Source: an uncultured Prochlorococcus sp.
GTDB lineage: Bacteria; Cyanobacteriota; Cyanobacteriia; PCC-6307; Cyanobiaceae
Assembly (NCBI GenBank): GCA_902590355.1
Contig: CACIWI010000002.1
Location: 25,695 to 89,694, forward strand
Length of the DNA stretch: 64,000 nucleotides
Reading direction: 5' to 3'
Part shown: piece by piece, positions 1 through 11,262 of the stretch
Position numbering within the stretch: the stretch's first letter is position 1
Layout: every line of letters starts with the position of its first letter
The notes under the pieces: model-generated
Databases searched by the model: none
Told to the model about the DNA's origin: nothing
What the model saw: only the letters and a program-made list of their open reading frames with translations
Translations under genes and position numbers: made by a program

Positions 1-1187
1 GCTTTAATTTTATTGGTAATTGCTTCTGCCTCGGAAATTTCATCATCACAGCTGAGTAACGTTAAAAGTTCCCCTTTTTCTTTAGTAGCCTTTAAAACTT
101 TGTCAATTCTTTCAGAGTTGTTTTCAATGAGTGCGTTTGCAGCATCAAGGATATTGGAAGATGACCTATAATTTTCTTCTAATTTAATTAAAGATGATTT
201 TTTATCATCTTTGATTGAAGTTTTAAAATCTTCTTGAAAACCAATTAAAATTCTAAAGTCAGCTGCTCTGAAACTATAAATACTTTGATCAGCATCCCCA
301 ACAACAAAGATTGATCGATCTTCCCAACTGAAGAATTTTTTGGGTTCAGTATTTCCAGCGGTAATTAATTTTATAAGTTCATATTGTGTTTTATTTGTAT
401 CTTGATATTCGTCAACTAAAATATGTTTAAATCTTTTGTGCCAGTAATCTCTGACTATATCATTTTGCCTCAATAAGAAAACAGGCAAAAGTAGAAGATC
501 ATCAAAGTCTAAAGAATTATTTTTTGAAAGCGAAATTCTATATTTCTTATAGGCTTCTGCAACTGTTTTATCAAAATTATTATCTGCTTTTTCTAAAAGA
601 TCATTAGAAGTTAAGCATTGATTTTTAGCATTACTTATTAATCTTTTAATCTTTTTGGGATCATATCTTTTTGGGTCAAGATTCATATCTTGACTAATAA
701 TTTCTTTTACTAATGTTTGAGAATCTGTTTCATCGTAAATTGAAAATTGCCTTGTCCATTTTAGGCCTTCTGGATCAGTATATTTTTCAATATCGTATCT
801 CAGAAGTCTTGAAAATAAAGAATGGAAAGTACCGATCCAAAGGTTCTGAAGCCTCTCTTGGTGAACGTTTGCTCTTAATTGATTTTGATCAATTTCTTTA
901 AGAGTTGTCCAAGGCTGACCAAATTGATTAAAAGCTAATTCTTGGGCGAGAAGAACCTCTAATCTTGCTTTCATTTCTTTGGCAGCTTTGTTAGTGAAAG
1001 TGACTGCGAGAATGTTATAGGGATCAATAGAGTTACCCTCAATAAGGTTTGCAATTCTGTGGGTAAGAGCCTTAGTTTTTCCGCTACCTGCACCAGCTAC
1101 AACTAATAGTGGTCCATAAACATGTTTTACTGCTTGAAGTTGTTGATTGTTTAGGGACTTAAAAAGGAAATTGTTGGTTTGAGGCAC
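1..1187 (-). CDS. UvrD/PcrA-like ATP-dependent DNA helicase, C-terminus runs off window
   Basis: Reverse-strand translation from GTG at 1187: MPQTNNFLFKSLNNQQLQAVKHVYGPLLVVAGAGSGKTKALTHRIANL; Walker A GAGSGKT and DEYQDTN motif. Confidence 0.9.
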   Translation of the reverse strand, partial: MPQTNNFLFKSLNNQQLQAVKHVYGPLLVVAGAGSGKTKALTHRIANLIEGNSIDPYNILAVTFTNKAAKEMKARLEVLLAQELAFNQFGQPWTTLKEIDQNQLRANVHQERLQNLWIGTFHSLFSRLLRYDIEKYTDPEGLKWTRQFSIYDETDSQTLVKEIISQDMNLDPKRYDPKKIKRLISNAKNQCLTSNDLLEKADNNFDKTVAEAYKKYRISLSKNNSLDFDDLLLLPVFLLRQNDIVRDYWHKRFKHILVDEYQDTNKTQYELIKLITAGNTEPKKFFSWEDRSIFVVGDADQSIYSFRAADFRILIGFQEDFKTSIKDDKKSSLIKLEENYRSSSNILDAANALIENNSERIDKVLKATKEKGELLTLLSCDDEISEAEAITNKIK

Positions 1188-1209
1188 TTTTGGAAGGGTT
1201 TTTCAAAAA

Positions 1210-1416
1210 TCAGACTTTACTATTAGAGTCAGATTCCGTTTCTAGATCTTCTAACGTTTTTTTTAAATTGATAAGTTCATTATTATTATTAATTATTTCT
1301 TCAAATTTATTTTGAGGCATCTTTAATTTCATACTTCTGTCTAGAATTTCTTTTTCCAATCTCTTTTTATATGAGGAAATAAGTTTTTTTGATAATTTTA
1401 AATCCTGTTGATCCAA
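1210..1416 (-). CDS. hypothetical small coiled-coil-like protein
   Basis: 68 aa ORF in intergenic space. Confidence 0.5.
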   Translation of the reverse strand: MDQQDLKLSKKLISSYKKRLEKEILDRSMKLKMPQNKFEEIINNNNELINLKKTLEDLETESDSNSKV

Positions 1417-1593
1417 AACTTTATTGAAAATATAATTTTATATTAGCGGAAAAAATTTTTTTATTTGAATTATTTCAACTATCACTTTGGAATGAAGTTA
1501 TTAATTAAGAAGCGTTGCGTTAAGTTTGAAATTGTATTGTTTTTACTAGCTTTATATTATTCTTAAGATCAATCTTTAATTTTATCCACAGGA

Positions 1594-2106
1594 ATGTCAG
1601 TTTCAAAGAATAATCAACTATTGTCAGCCCATAAGAAATTAAATGATTTAAGCCACATAAAAGAATTTATTAATACTGCAAACTCAAGATTAGATGCAAT
1701 AACCTCAATAACCAATAATTCACATGCAATCGCAGCAGACGCTGTAACAGCTATGATTTGCGAAAATCAAGATTCACTTAATTCAAAAATATCTTTAAAT
1801 ACAACTAACAAGATGTCCGTTTGTTTAAGAGATGGAGAAATAATCCTAAGGGTTGTTGCTTATCTTTTAATTACTAATGACGAATCAGTTTTAGAAAAAA
1901 GTTGTTTGAAGGATCTTAAAAATACTTATCTTGCTCTTGGCGTACCTTTAAGAAATGCAAGAAGGGTTTTTGAATTAATGAGAGATGCAACTATCTCTGA
2001 TTTGAATTCAACAGTTAATAATATGCGTGGAAACAAAGGCTTTCTTCCTAAATTAATATCTGAAACAGAGTTTCAATTTGAAAGGATAATTAATCTATTA
2101 AACTAG
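1594..2106 (+). CDS. cpeB: degenerate phycoerythrin beta subunit
   Basis: [47 protein letters not shown] matches phycobiliprotein beta-chain core. Confidence 0.88.
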   Translation: MSVSKNNQLLSAHKKLNDLSHIKEFINTANSRLDAITSITNNSHAIAADAVTAMICENQDSLNSKISLNTTNKMSVCLRDGEIILRVVAYLLITNDESVLEKSCLKDLKNTYLALGVPLRNARRVFELMRDATISDLNSTVNNMRGNKGFLPKLISETEFQFERIINLLN

Positions 2107-2641
2107 CTAAATTCCTTATCTCTGAAGTATGGGAGGTTTGTATAACTGAGTTATTTTCCAGATTTCTAATAGTAGAAAATCTAGATCTTACATGAGTGGA
2201 TAAAAAGGAAATTCTTTCTTCGGAAACTGTTGATTTATAAATAGTTTTAATGTGTAAATTATTTTGTTCATCAACAAAATAATTGGATGATGCAATAAAG
2301 GATTCTGTATAACCTTTATTTCTTAAAACAATTCCTGAATTTTCATCTTTGGGTAAAAAAATCAGAATAGTTTCATCTCCCTCACTGATGTCATCATTGC
2401 CCCAATCACTAATTGCTTGCCAGTTTATAGAAATGGCTATGCTCTCGAGGTTTAAACTAAATTTATAATTTTTAAAAATTTCAACGACTTTTTTATTTTT
2501 ATTGTTGATAGGTTTTATATATATTTTACTATTTGAGTTTTCAAATTCCTGAAAAGCTAAAGTGTGAGTACTTCTAATAGATTTCCACTCTCCTATACTT
2601 CTATCAATGAATTGATTAATTATTGTTAGATTCTTCGTCAA
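2090..2641 (-). CDS. cpeS: CpeS/CpcS-like phycobiliprotein lyase
   Basis: [12 protein letters not shown]...[11 protein letters not shown]...[10 protein letters not shown] lyase-type sequence; convergent with cpeB, 17-nt overlap; TTG start. Confidence 0.75.
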   Translation of the reverse strand: MTKNLTIINQFIDRSIGEWKSIRSTHTLAFQEFENSNSKIYIKPINNKNKKVVEIFKNYKFSLNLESIAISINWQAISDWGNDDISEGDETILIFLPKDENSGIVLRNKGYTESFIASSNYFVDEQNNLHIKTIYKSTVSEERISFLSTHVRSRFSTIRNLENNSVIQTSHTSEIRNLASLID

Positions 2642-2795
2642 GTTTATCTTCTACGGAATGATTTTCTGCTTTTTGTATCATCCTTACCATTGAATCAACC
2701 ATTAATCTTTTTGCAGAAGTTACTTTTAATCCAGAAGGAGTTGTTGATATTTGTTCTCCAGGGCGATCATATGAAGTTGGTCTAAATGGAGTCAT
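2616..2795 (-). CDS. small conserved protein upstream of cpeS ([59 protein letters not shown])
   Basis: Own translation; 59 aa ORF overlapping the cpeS start. Confidence 0.6.
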   Translation of the reverse strand: MTPFRPTSYDRPGEQISTTPSGLKVTSAKRLMVDSMVRMIQKAENHSVEDKLDEESNNN

Positions 2796-2911
2796 CTAAT
2801 AACTTTAAAATTAATCGATTTCTATTCTTGCATGAATCATTATTTATATAGTTATTGTTTGCGAAAATGTCATATCTTTCTTCTTTGATTACAGAATTAT
2901 CAACTGTTTTG

Positions 2912-3547
2912 TTATTTAGGCATTTTATTTTTTGCCAATCCTGAAATAGTCGCTAAAGCAAACATTCCTAATAGAGCAATCCCTAGAAATAAGCCTGCTC
3001 CCTGGCTAACTCCAGCTCCTACCGCGACAAGTATAGAGTCACTGATTAGAAGACTTATTAATAATGCAGGAGTAAATATTTTCCAGCGAGTTCCTCCAAT
3101 ACCAATCGCGTAGCTTAGAAAATCAAAAAGGCCAGTCATTAGTAGTCCTGTCATAAGAAAGAAATTTTCTTCTAGCTGGTTTTGATTAAAACTTTCAATC
3201 TTTTTCATTGCTTTCGGGCCTACTAAATTACGTACAGGAGCCCGACCATAATTTCTTGCGATAAAGAAAGCAGCTTGGCAAAAAACGATATCAGAAAAAA
3301 TTATTGTCATGTAACCTTTTTGAAATCCTAGTAATGAACCAGCTAGGAGAGAATAAGCTGAACTTGGAAGGGCAGGTAAAATAATACTTACTCCTCTAAG
3401 TAGGAATATTCCAAAAGGAGCCCAAATCCCCATATTTTGTATTTTGTTTCTTAGAGGTTCAATTCCATAATTTTGGATAAAAAAAATCAAAACAACAAAT
3501 ATTGCTATAAAAAAAACTACTGAGAGAAATTTTTGTAATTTATTCAT
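2912..3547 (-). CDS. TVP38/TMEM64 (SNARE-associated/DedA-like) membrane protein
   Basis: 211 aa, multiple TM segments, FGIFLLRGVSIILPALPSSAYSLLAGSLLGFQKG. Confidence 0.7.
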   Translation of the reverse strand: MNKLQKFLSVVFFIAIFVVLIFFIQNYGIEPLRNKIQNMGIWAPFGIFLLRGVSIILPALPSSAYSLLAGSLLGFQKGYMTIIFSDIVFCQAAFFIARNYGRAPVRNLVGPKAMKKIESFNQNQLEENFFLMTGLLMTGLFDFLSYAIGIGGTRWKIFTPALLISLLISDSILVAVGAGVSQGAGLFLGIALLGMFALATISGLAKNKMPK

Positions 3548-3692
3548 TATTGTTCTAATTAACTTATTGGAAGTAAGTTTTAATTTAATATTTGATTGTA
3601 TCTATAATAGAAATACTAATCAATAAAAATTTTTACAAATTTTTATCCTTTATTTACTTTAGATAAAAGATTTTTGTATTGCAGAAGTATTC

Positions 3693-4112
3693 ATGGTTGA
3701 TTCTAAGAATAAAGTTAGTTCAATATTAATTAGCAATAGCATTGGTTTACTCCTTTCGATAATCGTTCCAATTTGTATTTTTATAAACCCAGTAAATGCT
3801 TTGCCTCATGAATGGGTTGGAGTCCCCAAAAGTGAATATGGAGAGCAGTTATGGGATAGGCAAAGTATAAAAAGGAATGAGGATGGATCTGTAAGAGTAT
3901 TGAGTAAATATATTCCCAAAACAAAAAGTGAAATTACTAAGGATATTCTCTATACAATGGATATAAATTGTTTTGAAAAATCATTTAGAGATGTTGATGT
4001 CTCAATAGATGAAGCAAATAGTAATTTCAATGATTTAGCTGATTGGCAAGATCCAAATGGAGATAAACTGATTTTGGGTGTTATTGGTCAAGTCTGCAGA
4101 GTCGAAAAATAA
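3693..4112 (+). CDS. hypothetical secreted protein
   Basis: 139 aa with N-terminal signal/TM segment. Confidence 0.6.
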   Translation: MVDSKNKVSSILISNSIGLLLSIIVPICIFINPVNALPHEWVGVPKSEYGEQLWDRQSIKRNEDGSVRVLSKYIPKTKSEITKDILYTMDINCFEKSFRDVDVSIDEANSNFNDLADWQDPNGDKLILGVIGQVCRVEK

Positions 4113-4171
4113 AAATTATAAACTATAAAAAAATACGAAAAAATCACGAGTTCTCAATGACTTTAAAGTAT

Positions 4172-4196
4172 AAAACCCTGTCTAAGACAGGGTTTT
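4172..4196. terminator. bidirectional hairpin AAAACCCTGTC-TAA-GACAGGGTTTT
   Basis: 11-bp perfect arms, between convergent CDS and tRNA-Phe. Confidence 0.75.
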
Positions 4197-4201
4197 AAAG
4201 G

Positions 4202-4274
4202 TGCCAGGACCCAGATTTGAACTGGGGACACGGCGATTTTCAGTCGCCTGCTCTACCAACTGAGCTATCCCGGC
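4202..4274 (-). tRNA. tRNA-Phe (GAA)
   Basis: GCCGGGATAGCTCAGTTGGTAGAGCAGGCGACTGAAAATCGCCGTGTCCCCAGTTCAAATCTGGGTCCTGGCA cloverleaf. Confidence 0.95.
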
Positions 4275-4364
4275 TCTAACCTATATACTTTAAATTAAGA
4301 TGTGTAGTTTGTGAAACCCTTTTCATTAAAAATTTTATATCTTTATTAAATATTCAAAAAATTA

Positions 4365-5594
4365 TTATTTTGAATTTATCGCTAATAAGGCAGTACCAAA
4401 AGAAGTGCTTCTACTACATGAAACTATTGGTATATTAATAATTTTTTCTCTTATTTTTCTCCACTGAGGGTTTTTTGAACCTCCACCAATAGTAATAACT
4501 TTTTTAGGAAGTGAACCTGTTAGTTCGCCTAGTTTTTCCCATCCTTTCAATTCGATCTTGGCTAGCCCCTCGAATAATGCATGTAAATAAAGTGAGTCAC
4601 TCACTGGTCTTGGACCAAGTATAGGCTCTAATTTAGAATTATTAATAGGAAATCTCTCGCCTTTACTATTTAGAGGTAAAAGATTCAAAGAAGTGTTTTT
4701 CGATGGATTTATTTGTCGACTGAGCTCTTTTATTTCTAAATCAGAGAAGAATTGAGACAATACGCCACAGCCTGCGTTTGATGCCCCTCCACATATCCAA
4801 TGACCGCTTACTCTATGGTTTGTAATACCTTGTTTTTTTATTGGTTTATCAATAACTTTTTTAACTACAATAGTTGTTCCTAAAACTGTGAGACCATCTT
4901 CTTTACCTAAACCTGCAGCTATTACACTTGCATTAGAGTCAGTGGTGCCTGAGATTAATATTAATTTCTTATTCAAGTTAAATCTATCTGCTAAATCAAA
5001 ATTCACTTGTCCAATAATTTTCCCACTTTTTACTATTTGAGGTAAGCATTTTTGCCATGAAGTATTGAGATAACTTTTTGGCCATGATTCTTTTTCTAGA
5101 TCCCAACCAAGTTTGAGATTATTACCTTCTTCTCCGTAAGTCCAATCTTTTAAAAACCAACCAGTTATCCAATCAGATTGATGTCGCAAAAGTATATTTG
5201 TCCCATATTTATCTATCAGATTTAATGCTTTAGCAAGGCTACTGTACGGAGTTTGCAGATGATCTTCTCCAGATGCTAGGGATTTAAGAAGGATCTTATG
5301 TTCATTACATGCTTGGTAATAAGGAATTGCTTCTCCTATCGGTTCTCCTTGTAAATTGGATGGCATTAAAGTTCCTGAGGTGCCGGAGATAGCCAATTTA
5401 TTAAGGTTAATTTTTATCTCAATGGGTAAACTAACTAAAAGATTTTCACAAGAATTTATCCAAGAATTTGGATTGTTAAAGCTGAATAAATAAGGTACTG
5501 AATTTGTATATACTAATTTTTTATGAAGATTAATTATTGATATTCTTGCCCCACTGGTTCCAAAATCTAACCCTCCATAAAAATTATCAGGCAT
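4365..5594 (-). CDS. FGGY-family carbohydrate kinase
   Basis: GLDFGTSGARISI N-terminus; TIGGGSKNPQWRKI C-terminal motif. Confidence 0.85.
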   Translation of the reverse strand: MPDNFYGGLDFGTSGARISIINLHKKLVYTNSVPYLFSFNNPNSWINSCENLLVSLPIEIKINLNKLAISGTSGTLMPSNLQGEPIGEAIPYYQACNEHKILLKSLASGEDHLQTPYSSLAKALNLIDKYGTNILLRHQSDWITGWFLKDWTYGEEGNNLKLGWDLEKESWPKSYLNTSWQKCLPQIVKSGKIIGQVNFDLADRFNLNKKLILISGTTDSNASVIAAGLGKEDGLTVLGTTIVVKKVIDKPIKKQGITNHRVSGHWICGGASNAGCGVLSQFFSDLEIKELSRQINPSKNTSLNLLPLNSKGERFPINNSKLEPILGPRPVSDSLYLHALFEGLAKIELKGWEKLGELTGSLPKKVITIGGGSKNPQWRKIREKIINIPIVSCSRSTSFGTALLAINSK

Positions 5595-5607
5595 AGAATA
5601 AATATTT

Positions 5608-6849
5608 TTATAAAAATACTTTGTAAGCCTCCGCTAATTGGGCTGCTTTTTCTTCTACCTTTTCCCAAGGGAGAACAAGATCTCTTCTGCCAAAATGCCC
5701 ATAGGATGCAGTCTTTCTAAAAAATTTGCCACCCATTTTTTGGGGTAGATTTTTTAGATCAAATTCTTTGATAATGGCTGCTGGTCTTAAATCAAAGTAC
5801 TTATTAATAAGCTCAGTCAAATTAGCTTGTGAAATAACGCCAGTATCAAAAGTTTCAACAAGAATGGAAATCGGTTTTGCAACTCCAATTGCATAACTTA
5901 ATTGTACTTCTGCCTTTTTTGCTAATTTTGCCTTAACTATGCTTTTAGCTACATAACGTGCTGCATAAGCAGCTGATCTATCTACTTTTGTGGGATCTTT
6001 ACCAGAAAATGCTCCTCCTCCGTGTCTTGCGTAACCCCCATAAGTATCTACTATAATTTTTCTTCCAGTAAGTCCGGCATCACCTTGAGGCCCCCCTACG
6101 ACGAATTTGCCCGTGGGATTTACTAGAAATCTTGTTGTATGAATGTTTGGTTTGATTTCTAAATCTTCAGTGGCAGGAATTACAACATGCTTCCATAAAT
6201 CTTCTTTTATTCTTTGACGAATTTCTTCTTCATTTGTTATGCCATCTATCTCAGGATTATGTTGAGTTGAAATTAAAATGGTATTAATCGAGACTGGTAC
6301 TCCATTTTTATAATCAATACTTACTTGAGTTTTACCATCAGGGAGTAGATAATTAAGCACGTTTTCGTGCCTTACCTTAGAAAGTTGAATGGCTAATCTA
6401 TGAGCCAAGCTAATCGGTAACGGCATTAATTCAGGCGTCTCATCGCATGCATAGCCGAACATTATGCCTTGGTCACCAGCGCCGGTATTGTCTTCCAAAT
6501 CTTCGTTAACATCATCTGCGTCATTTACTCCTTGTGAAATGTCTGGTGATTGCTCATCAAGTGCTACTAAAACAGCACAACTATTTGAATCAAAACCACC
6601 TGCTTTATAGCCTTCATATCCAATTTCTTTAATTACATTTCTAACAAGTTTTACGTAATCGACTTTTGCTTTTGAAGTTATTTCTCCAGTAAGTAAACAA
6701 AGACCAGTATTAACAACAGTTTCGCATGCAACTCTGCTTTCTGGATCTTCAGTCAGTAAAGCATCTAAAACAGCGTCGCTAATTTGATCACATATTTTGT
6801 CAGGATGACCTTCAGTTACAGATTCAGAAGTGAAAATGAAATCACTCAT
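5608..6849 (-). CDS. metK: S-adenosylmethionine synthetase
   Basis: [58 protein letters not shown]. Confidence 0.97.
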   Translation of the reverse strand: MSDFIFTSESVTEGHPDKICDQISDAVLDALLTEDPESRVACETVVNTGLCLLTGEITSKAKVDYVKLVRNVIKEIGYEGYKAGGFDSNSCAVLVALDEQSPDISQGVNDADDVNEDLEDNTGAGDQGIMFGYACDETPELMPLPISLAHRLAIQLSKVRHENVLNYLLPDGKTQVSIDYKNGVPVSINTILISTQHNPEIDGITNEEEIRQRIKEDLWKHVVIPATEDLEIKPNIHTTRFLVNPTGKFVVGGPQGDAGLTGRKIIVDTYGGYARHGGGAFSGKDPTKVDRSAAYAARYVAKSIVKAKLAKKAEVQLSYAIGVAKPISILVETFDTGVISQANLTELINKYFDLRPAAIIKEFDLKNLPQKMGGKFFRKTASYGHFGRRDLVLPWEKVEEKAAQLAEAYKVFL

Positions 6850-6985
6850 TTATAAATAATATTGAAATTAGACAATATCCTAAATTAGACTATCGTTACA
6901 AATCAATTATTGTAAATTAAATAATACTTGCACAAGGATAAATAGGATTGAGCTTTGATATTAATAAAAAAATGAAGAGGTTACT

Positions 6986-8077
6986 TTATACTGTTTCAGA
7001 AGACGCTGTGGGAATTTCTTCGTTATCATCAGTTTGTTCAAATAGCATTTGTTTGTATTTTGCAGCCATTTCTTCTGCTTTACTAAAAACTTTTTGAGGG
7101 TCAGTTAGCATGTCACCTGGTTCAGGTTCAAGTGCTTTTGTAGATAATGAAATTCGTCCTCTTTCCGAATCAAGGTCAATTATCATAACTTTCATTTGGT
7201 CACTCACATTTAAAACATTATGAGGAGTCTCAATATGTTCATGACTAATCTCAGAAATGTGCAATAGTCCACTAACTCCACCAATATCAATAAAGGCTCC
7301 ATAAGGTTTAATACCTTTTACAGAACCAACAACGACTTCGCCTACCTCAAGTCGGTTCATTTTTTTCTCAACCAAAGCTCTTCTATGACTTAGTACTAAT
7401 CTATTTCTCTCTTCATCAACTTCAAGGAATTTTAAAGGTAAATATTCACCTTCCAAGTCATCTTTGATTTTTCGAGCACTTATATGAGAACCTGGGATAA
7501 AACCTCTCAAGCCCTCTACCCTGACGAGAGCACCTCCTCTATTTGTTGCAAAAACTTCAGAATATATAGTGGCATCTTCTTTTTGAAGTTGTCTAACCCT
7601 TTCCCATGCTCTTTGATATTCAATTCTTCGAATGGAGAGGGCTAATTGGCCATCTTCATTTTCTTCGCTCATTATGAAAAATTCTCTACTTTCTGAAGGT
7701 TGTAAAACATCATTAAGTCCTTCAACTCTATTTATTGAAACCTCTTGAACAGGCATAAAAGCAGCTGTTTTTGCCCCTATATCTATCATGGCCCCTTTTG
7801 GCTCTAGAGCAAAAACGGTGCCTTTAACTAAATCGCCAGGCTTAAAGTTATAGTCATACTTACCCAAAAGTGATGCAAATTCTTCTTGTGTGAATCCTGC
7901 GTTGTCAAAATCAGTATTTGTTCTGCTAGAGGAAGAGTCTGCTGAAGGTATATCGCTCTTCTCGAATGATAAATCTTCCTCATTTTGAGAGGTTGAATCA
8001 TTATCTAACTCAGACGAATTTTTAATTTCTTGATCCTCAGAAAGTTCTTTAATGGTTTGGGAAGAATTTTCGTTCAT
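6986..8077 (-). CDS. rpsA: 30S ribosomal protein S1
   Basis: Three S1 domains, KGIKPYGAFIDIGGVSGLLHISEIS. Confidence 0.95.
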   Translation of the reverse strand: MNENSSQTIKELSEDQEIKNSSELDNDSTSQNEEDLSFEKSDIPSADSSSSRTNTDFDNAGFTQEEFASLLGKYDYNFKPGDLVKGTVFALEPKGAMIDIGAKTAAFMPVQEVSINRVEGLNDVLQPSESREFFIMSEENEDGQLALSIRRIEYQRAWERVRQLQKEDATIYSEVFATNRGGALVRVEGLRGFIPGSHISARKIKDDLEGEYLPLKFLEVDEERNRLVLSHRRALVEKKMNRLEVGEVVVGSVKGIKPYGAFIDIGGVSGLLHISEISHEHIETPHNVLNVSDQMKVMIIDLDSERGRISLSTKALEPEPGDMLTDPQKVFSKAEEMAAKYKQMLFEQTDDNEEIPTASSETV

Positions 8078-8186
8078 TTGTTGAATCGCAGACTACCTAA
8101 GGTAGTTAGAAAGGGATGCTACTAGCCTGCAAACCAATAGCAATAAACATTTGTGATATTTATTCTACACTTTAAGATGCTTAATT

Positions 8187-8666
8187 TTATGAAATTGATG
8201 CTAATTGGTTTTTTGAACTTCCCTTTAGAGATTCAAGAGTTGAAATAAAATCTTTTACCCCATTAAATTTTCTGTAAACTGAGGCGTATCTTATATAGGC
8301 GACTTCGTTTTCTTTTCGAAGATTTTTAAGTATTAATTCTCCGATTTGTGAAGATTTAATATCTTTATTAGAGTCTTGAACGATTTGTGATTCAATTCCA
8401 TCTACGAAATTAATAATTGCTTCACTACTGAAGTTAGTCTTTTCGCATGCCCTTGATATGCCAGTAAATAATTTTTGTTTATCAAATAATTCTCTGCCAC
8501 CGTCTTTCTTTATAACTGAAACTGGCATTGTTTCGACTCTTTCATAAGTTGTAAATCTAAAGCTGCAATTTAAGCACTCTCTTCTTCGTCGAACACTTTT
8601 ACCACTATCAGCAGATCTTGACTCCAAAACTCTGCTATCTGTGTTTTGACAGGTTGGACACTGCAT
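8187..8666 (-). CDS. nrdR: transcriptional repressor NrdR
   Basis: [45 protein letters not shown]. Confidence 0.97.
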   Translation of the reverse strand: MQCPTCQNTDSRVLESRSADSGKSVRRRRECLNCSFRFTTYERVETMPVSVIKKDGGRELFDKQKLFTGISRACEKTNFSSEAIINFVDGIESQIVQDSNKDIKSSQIGELILKNLRKENEVAYIRYASVYRKFNGVKDFISTLESLKGSSKNQLASIS

Positions 8667-8724
8667 GTGGTGAAATAATGCACTTCAACCCTAATAGTAG
8701 GGTAATATTCTAATTATGAAAAGT

Positions 8725-8756
8725 AAAAAAAAACCTCTTGTTAAAGAGGTCTTTTT
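8725..8756. terminator. Rho-independent terminator, AAAACCTCTTTGTTAAAGAGGT-type hairpin with T-tract
   Basis: AACCTCTTgttaAAGAGGTCTTTTT directly downstream of psbT. Confidence 0.75.
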
Positions 8757-8762
8757 CATGGT

Positions 8763-8861
8763 TCATTTTCTATCGAATTTAGGTGGGTCTCTAAAGGCGA
8801 CAGCAAAGAATAGGGTTACAACTGCGAGAGTTAGAATAAGAACGTAAGCGAAAGCTTCCAT
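8763..8861 (-). CDS. psbT: photosystem II protein T
   Basis: [32 protein letters not shown], own translation. Confidence 0.95.
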   Translation of the reverse strand: MEAFAYVLILTLAVVTLFFAVAFRDPPKFDRK

Positions 8862-8884
8862 AAGATTAAGTAATAAAGTTTAGT

Positions 8885-10408
8885 TTAAACCCTTCCAGGG
8901 ATTCTTCTTGTGGTTTCATCACCAAGCTTCTTGAATAAACCAAATTCAACTTGGTCGCCAATCTCAGCATCAATACCAGCAAAGGAATTTCTGTAAAGAG
9001 TTCTTGAAGCGTGCCACCAGTGCCCAAATAAGAATAGCAATCCGAAACATAAATGTGCATATGTAAACCATGCTCTTGGAGAACTTCGGAATACACCGTC
9101 AGATTTATATGTCTCTCTGTCAAACTTGAATGCTTCTCCAAGTTGAGCCTTTCTTGCTAATCTTTTCACCACTGCAGGATCTGTAAATGTTTGACCATCT
9201 AGGTCCCCTCCATAGATAGTTGCAGTAATGCCAGTTTGCTCAAATGAGTACTTTGCTTCAGCTCTTCTAAATGGGATATCTGCCCTTACATTGCCTTCTT
9301 TGTCTTCAAGAATAACAGGGAAGTTTTCAAAGAAATTAGGAATTCTTCTAACTTCTAATTCGTTACCTTCCTTATCTTGGAAAGCAATGTGACCTTGCCA
9401 ACCAGTTGGTAAACCATCACCATTAACAAGAGCTCCAACTCTGAATAGTCCACCTTTAGCTGGACTATTACCTACATAATCATAGAAGGCTAATTTTTCT
9501 GGAATCGATGCATATGCCTCTGATTTAGTCGCACCATCATCAATAGCAGCTTGTACTCTTCTATTAATTTCAGTTTTGAAATAACCTGAATCCCATTGAT
9601 ATCTAGTAGGACCAAAAAGCTCTATTGGGGTGGTTGCTGAACCGTACCACATTGTTCCGGAAACAACGAAAGAAACAAATAGTACAGCAGCTAAAGCACT
9701 AGCAAGAACTCCTTCAAGACTTCCAAGTTTTAATGCTCTGTAGAGTCTTTCTCCAGGCCTGTTGGTAATGTGGAAAATACCTCCAATAATACCCATAAGT
9801 CCTGCTGCGATGTGATTAGCTACAATACCTCCTGGATTAAAAGGGTTAAATCCTTCAACCCCCCAGGAAGGTGCTACAGGTTCTACATGCCCACTTAAAC
9901 CATAGGGATCAGAAACCCAAATCCCCACGTTTGCGCAATGAAAAGCTCCAAAACCAAAACATGTAAGTCCTGCTAGAAGAAGGTGGATTCCGAAAATTCT
10001 TGGTAAATCAAGAGCAGGCTCACCAGTTCTTGAATCTTCCCATAAATCTAGGTCCCAATATGTCCAGTGCCAAATAGATGCCAACATCAATAGACCACTA
10101 AATACTATGTGTGCTGCCGCAACCCCTTCGAAACTCCAGAATCCAGGATCAACTCCAGTAGCACCCGTAATATCCCATCCATTCCAACTACTTGTGATAC
10201 CTAGTCTTGCCATGAAAGGCATAACGTACATCCCCTGTCTCCACATTGGATTGAGAACAGCATCAGAAGGATCAAAAATGGCTAATTCATAAAGAGCCAT
10301 AGAACCGGCCCAGCCGGCTAATAATGCAGTATGCATAAGATGCACAGCAAGTAGTCGACCTGGGTCATTAATAACTACTGTGTGAACTCGATACCAAGGC
10401 AATCCCAT
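8885..10408 (-). CDS. psbB: photosystem II CP47 chlorophyll protein
   Basis: [43 protein letters not shown]. Confidence 0.98.
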   Translation of the reverse strand: MGLPWYRVHTVVINDPGRLLAVHLMHTALLAGWAGSMALYELAIFDPSDAVLNPMWRQGMYVMPFMARLGITSSWNGWDITGATGVDPGFWSFEGVAAAHIVFSGLLMLASIWHWTYWDLDLWEDSRTGEPALDLPRIFGIHLLLAGLTCFGFGAFHCANVGIWVSDPYGLSGHVEPVAPSWGVEGFNPFNPGGIVANHIAAGLMGIIGGIFHITNRPGERLYRALKLGSLEGVLASALAAVLFVSFVVSGTMWYGSATTPIELFGPTRYQWDSGYFKTEINRRVQAAIDDGATKSEAYASIPEKLAFYDYVGNSPAKGGLFRVGALVNGDGLPTGWQGHIAFQDKEGNELEVRRIPNFFENFPVILEDKEGNVRADIPFRRAEAKYSFEQTGITATIYGGDLDGQTFTDPAVVKRLARKAQLGEAFKFDRETYKSDGVFRSSPRAWFTYAHLCFGLLFLFGHWWHASRTLYRNSFAGIDAEIGDQVEFGLFKKLGDETTRRIPGRV

Positions 10409-10630
10409 CGGTTAATTTCTAGTAACTATGCTGAGTAAACAGCTAAACATCACGATAGTAAGGGTTTTTTAGTCTTTGAGGGATTTTTGTAAATAAATTT
10501 ATTTTCTTGCAAAAATTGGGCAAATCCATTGTTAGAACTTAGTTTACAAGAAATTTTTAGCTAAAAACTGTTAATATTTTGGTCACAATTCTCAAAGTAA
10601 AACGCCAAAATAAGAAAAATAACTAAAAAA

Positions 10631-10993
10631 ATGGCAACTATCAGATTTATCCGTGAGGATTTAGAGGTTCAATGTAATCCTGGTGAAAATTTAAGGGAAT
10701 TGGTAATGAAAGAAAATTTACAACTTTATGGTTTAAAAGGTATTTTGGGAAATTGTGGAGGAGCAGGACAATGCAGTACTTGCTTTATTTCAGTTGAAGG
10801 TGGAAACAAAAATTCTTTGAGTCCTCTTACATCTGTTGAAGAAGAAAAACTAAAAAATAGACCAGAAAATTGGCGTCTTGCATGTCAAACATTGATAAAA
10901 TCATCTGCCGTAATTTTAACAAAACCACAATCTCCCCCCTCAAATTTGGAAGAACTAAAAAAAATTAGTGAAAATAAAAAATTACCGCGATAA
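10631..10993 (+). CDS. 2Fe-2S ferredoxin-like protein
   Basis: GNCGGAGQCSTCFISVEGG...RLACQT cysteine ligand pattern. Confidence 0.88.
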   Translation: MATIRFIREDLEVQCNPGENLRELVMKENLQLYGLKGILGNCGGAGQCSTCFISVEGGNKNSLSPLTSVEEEKLKNRPENWRLACQTLIKSSAVILTKPQSPPSNLEELKKISENKKLPR

Positions 10994-11098
10994 ATTGTTT
11001 AAGACTGTTAATCAGTTTATAAAATTTGTTTATTTTTCCACTTTATTCCAAGTTATACGTCTATAGTCTTAATACTTAAATATAGAACTACCAATTAA

Positions 11099-11251
11099 AT
11101 GGAAACAACTAACTTTGGATTCGTAGCGAGTCTTTTATTTGTAGGAGTGCCAACAATATTCCTGATTGGTTTATTTATTTCTACACAAGATGGAGAAAAA
11201 TCAAGCTTCTACTCTGACTCTAGTAAAGGTAGGCTTGGGCCAAAACGCTAA
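11099..11251 (+). CDS. psbM: photosystem II protein M
   Basis: METTNFGFVASLLFVGVPTIFLIGLFISTQDGEKSSFYSDSSKGRLGPKR, own translation. Confidence 0.93.
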   Translation: METTNFGFVASLLFVGVPTIFLIGLFISTQDGEKSSFYSDSSKGRLGPKR

Positions 11252-11262
11252 TACTTTAATAA

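Noticed and set aside
713-901. 62-aa + strand ORF
   Set aside because: Antisense to the helicase gene.
8866-9141. 91-aa ORF overlapping psbB
   Set aside because: Alternative frame of psbB; no independent support.
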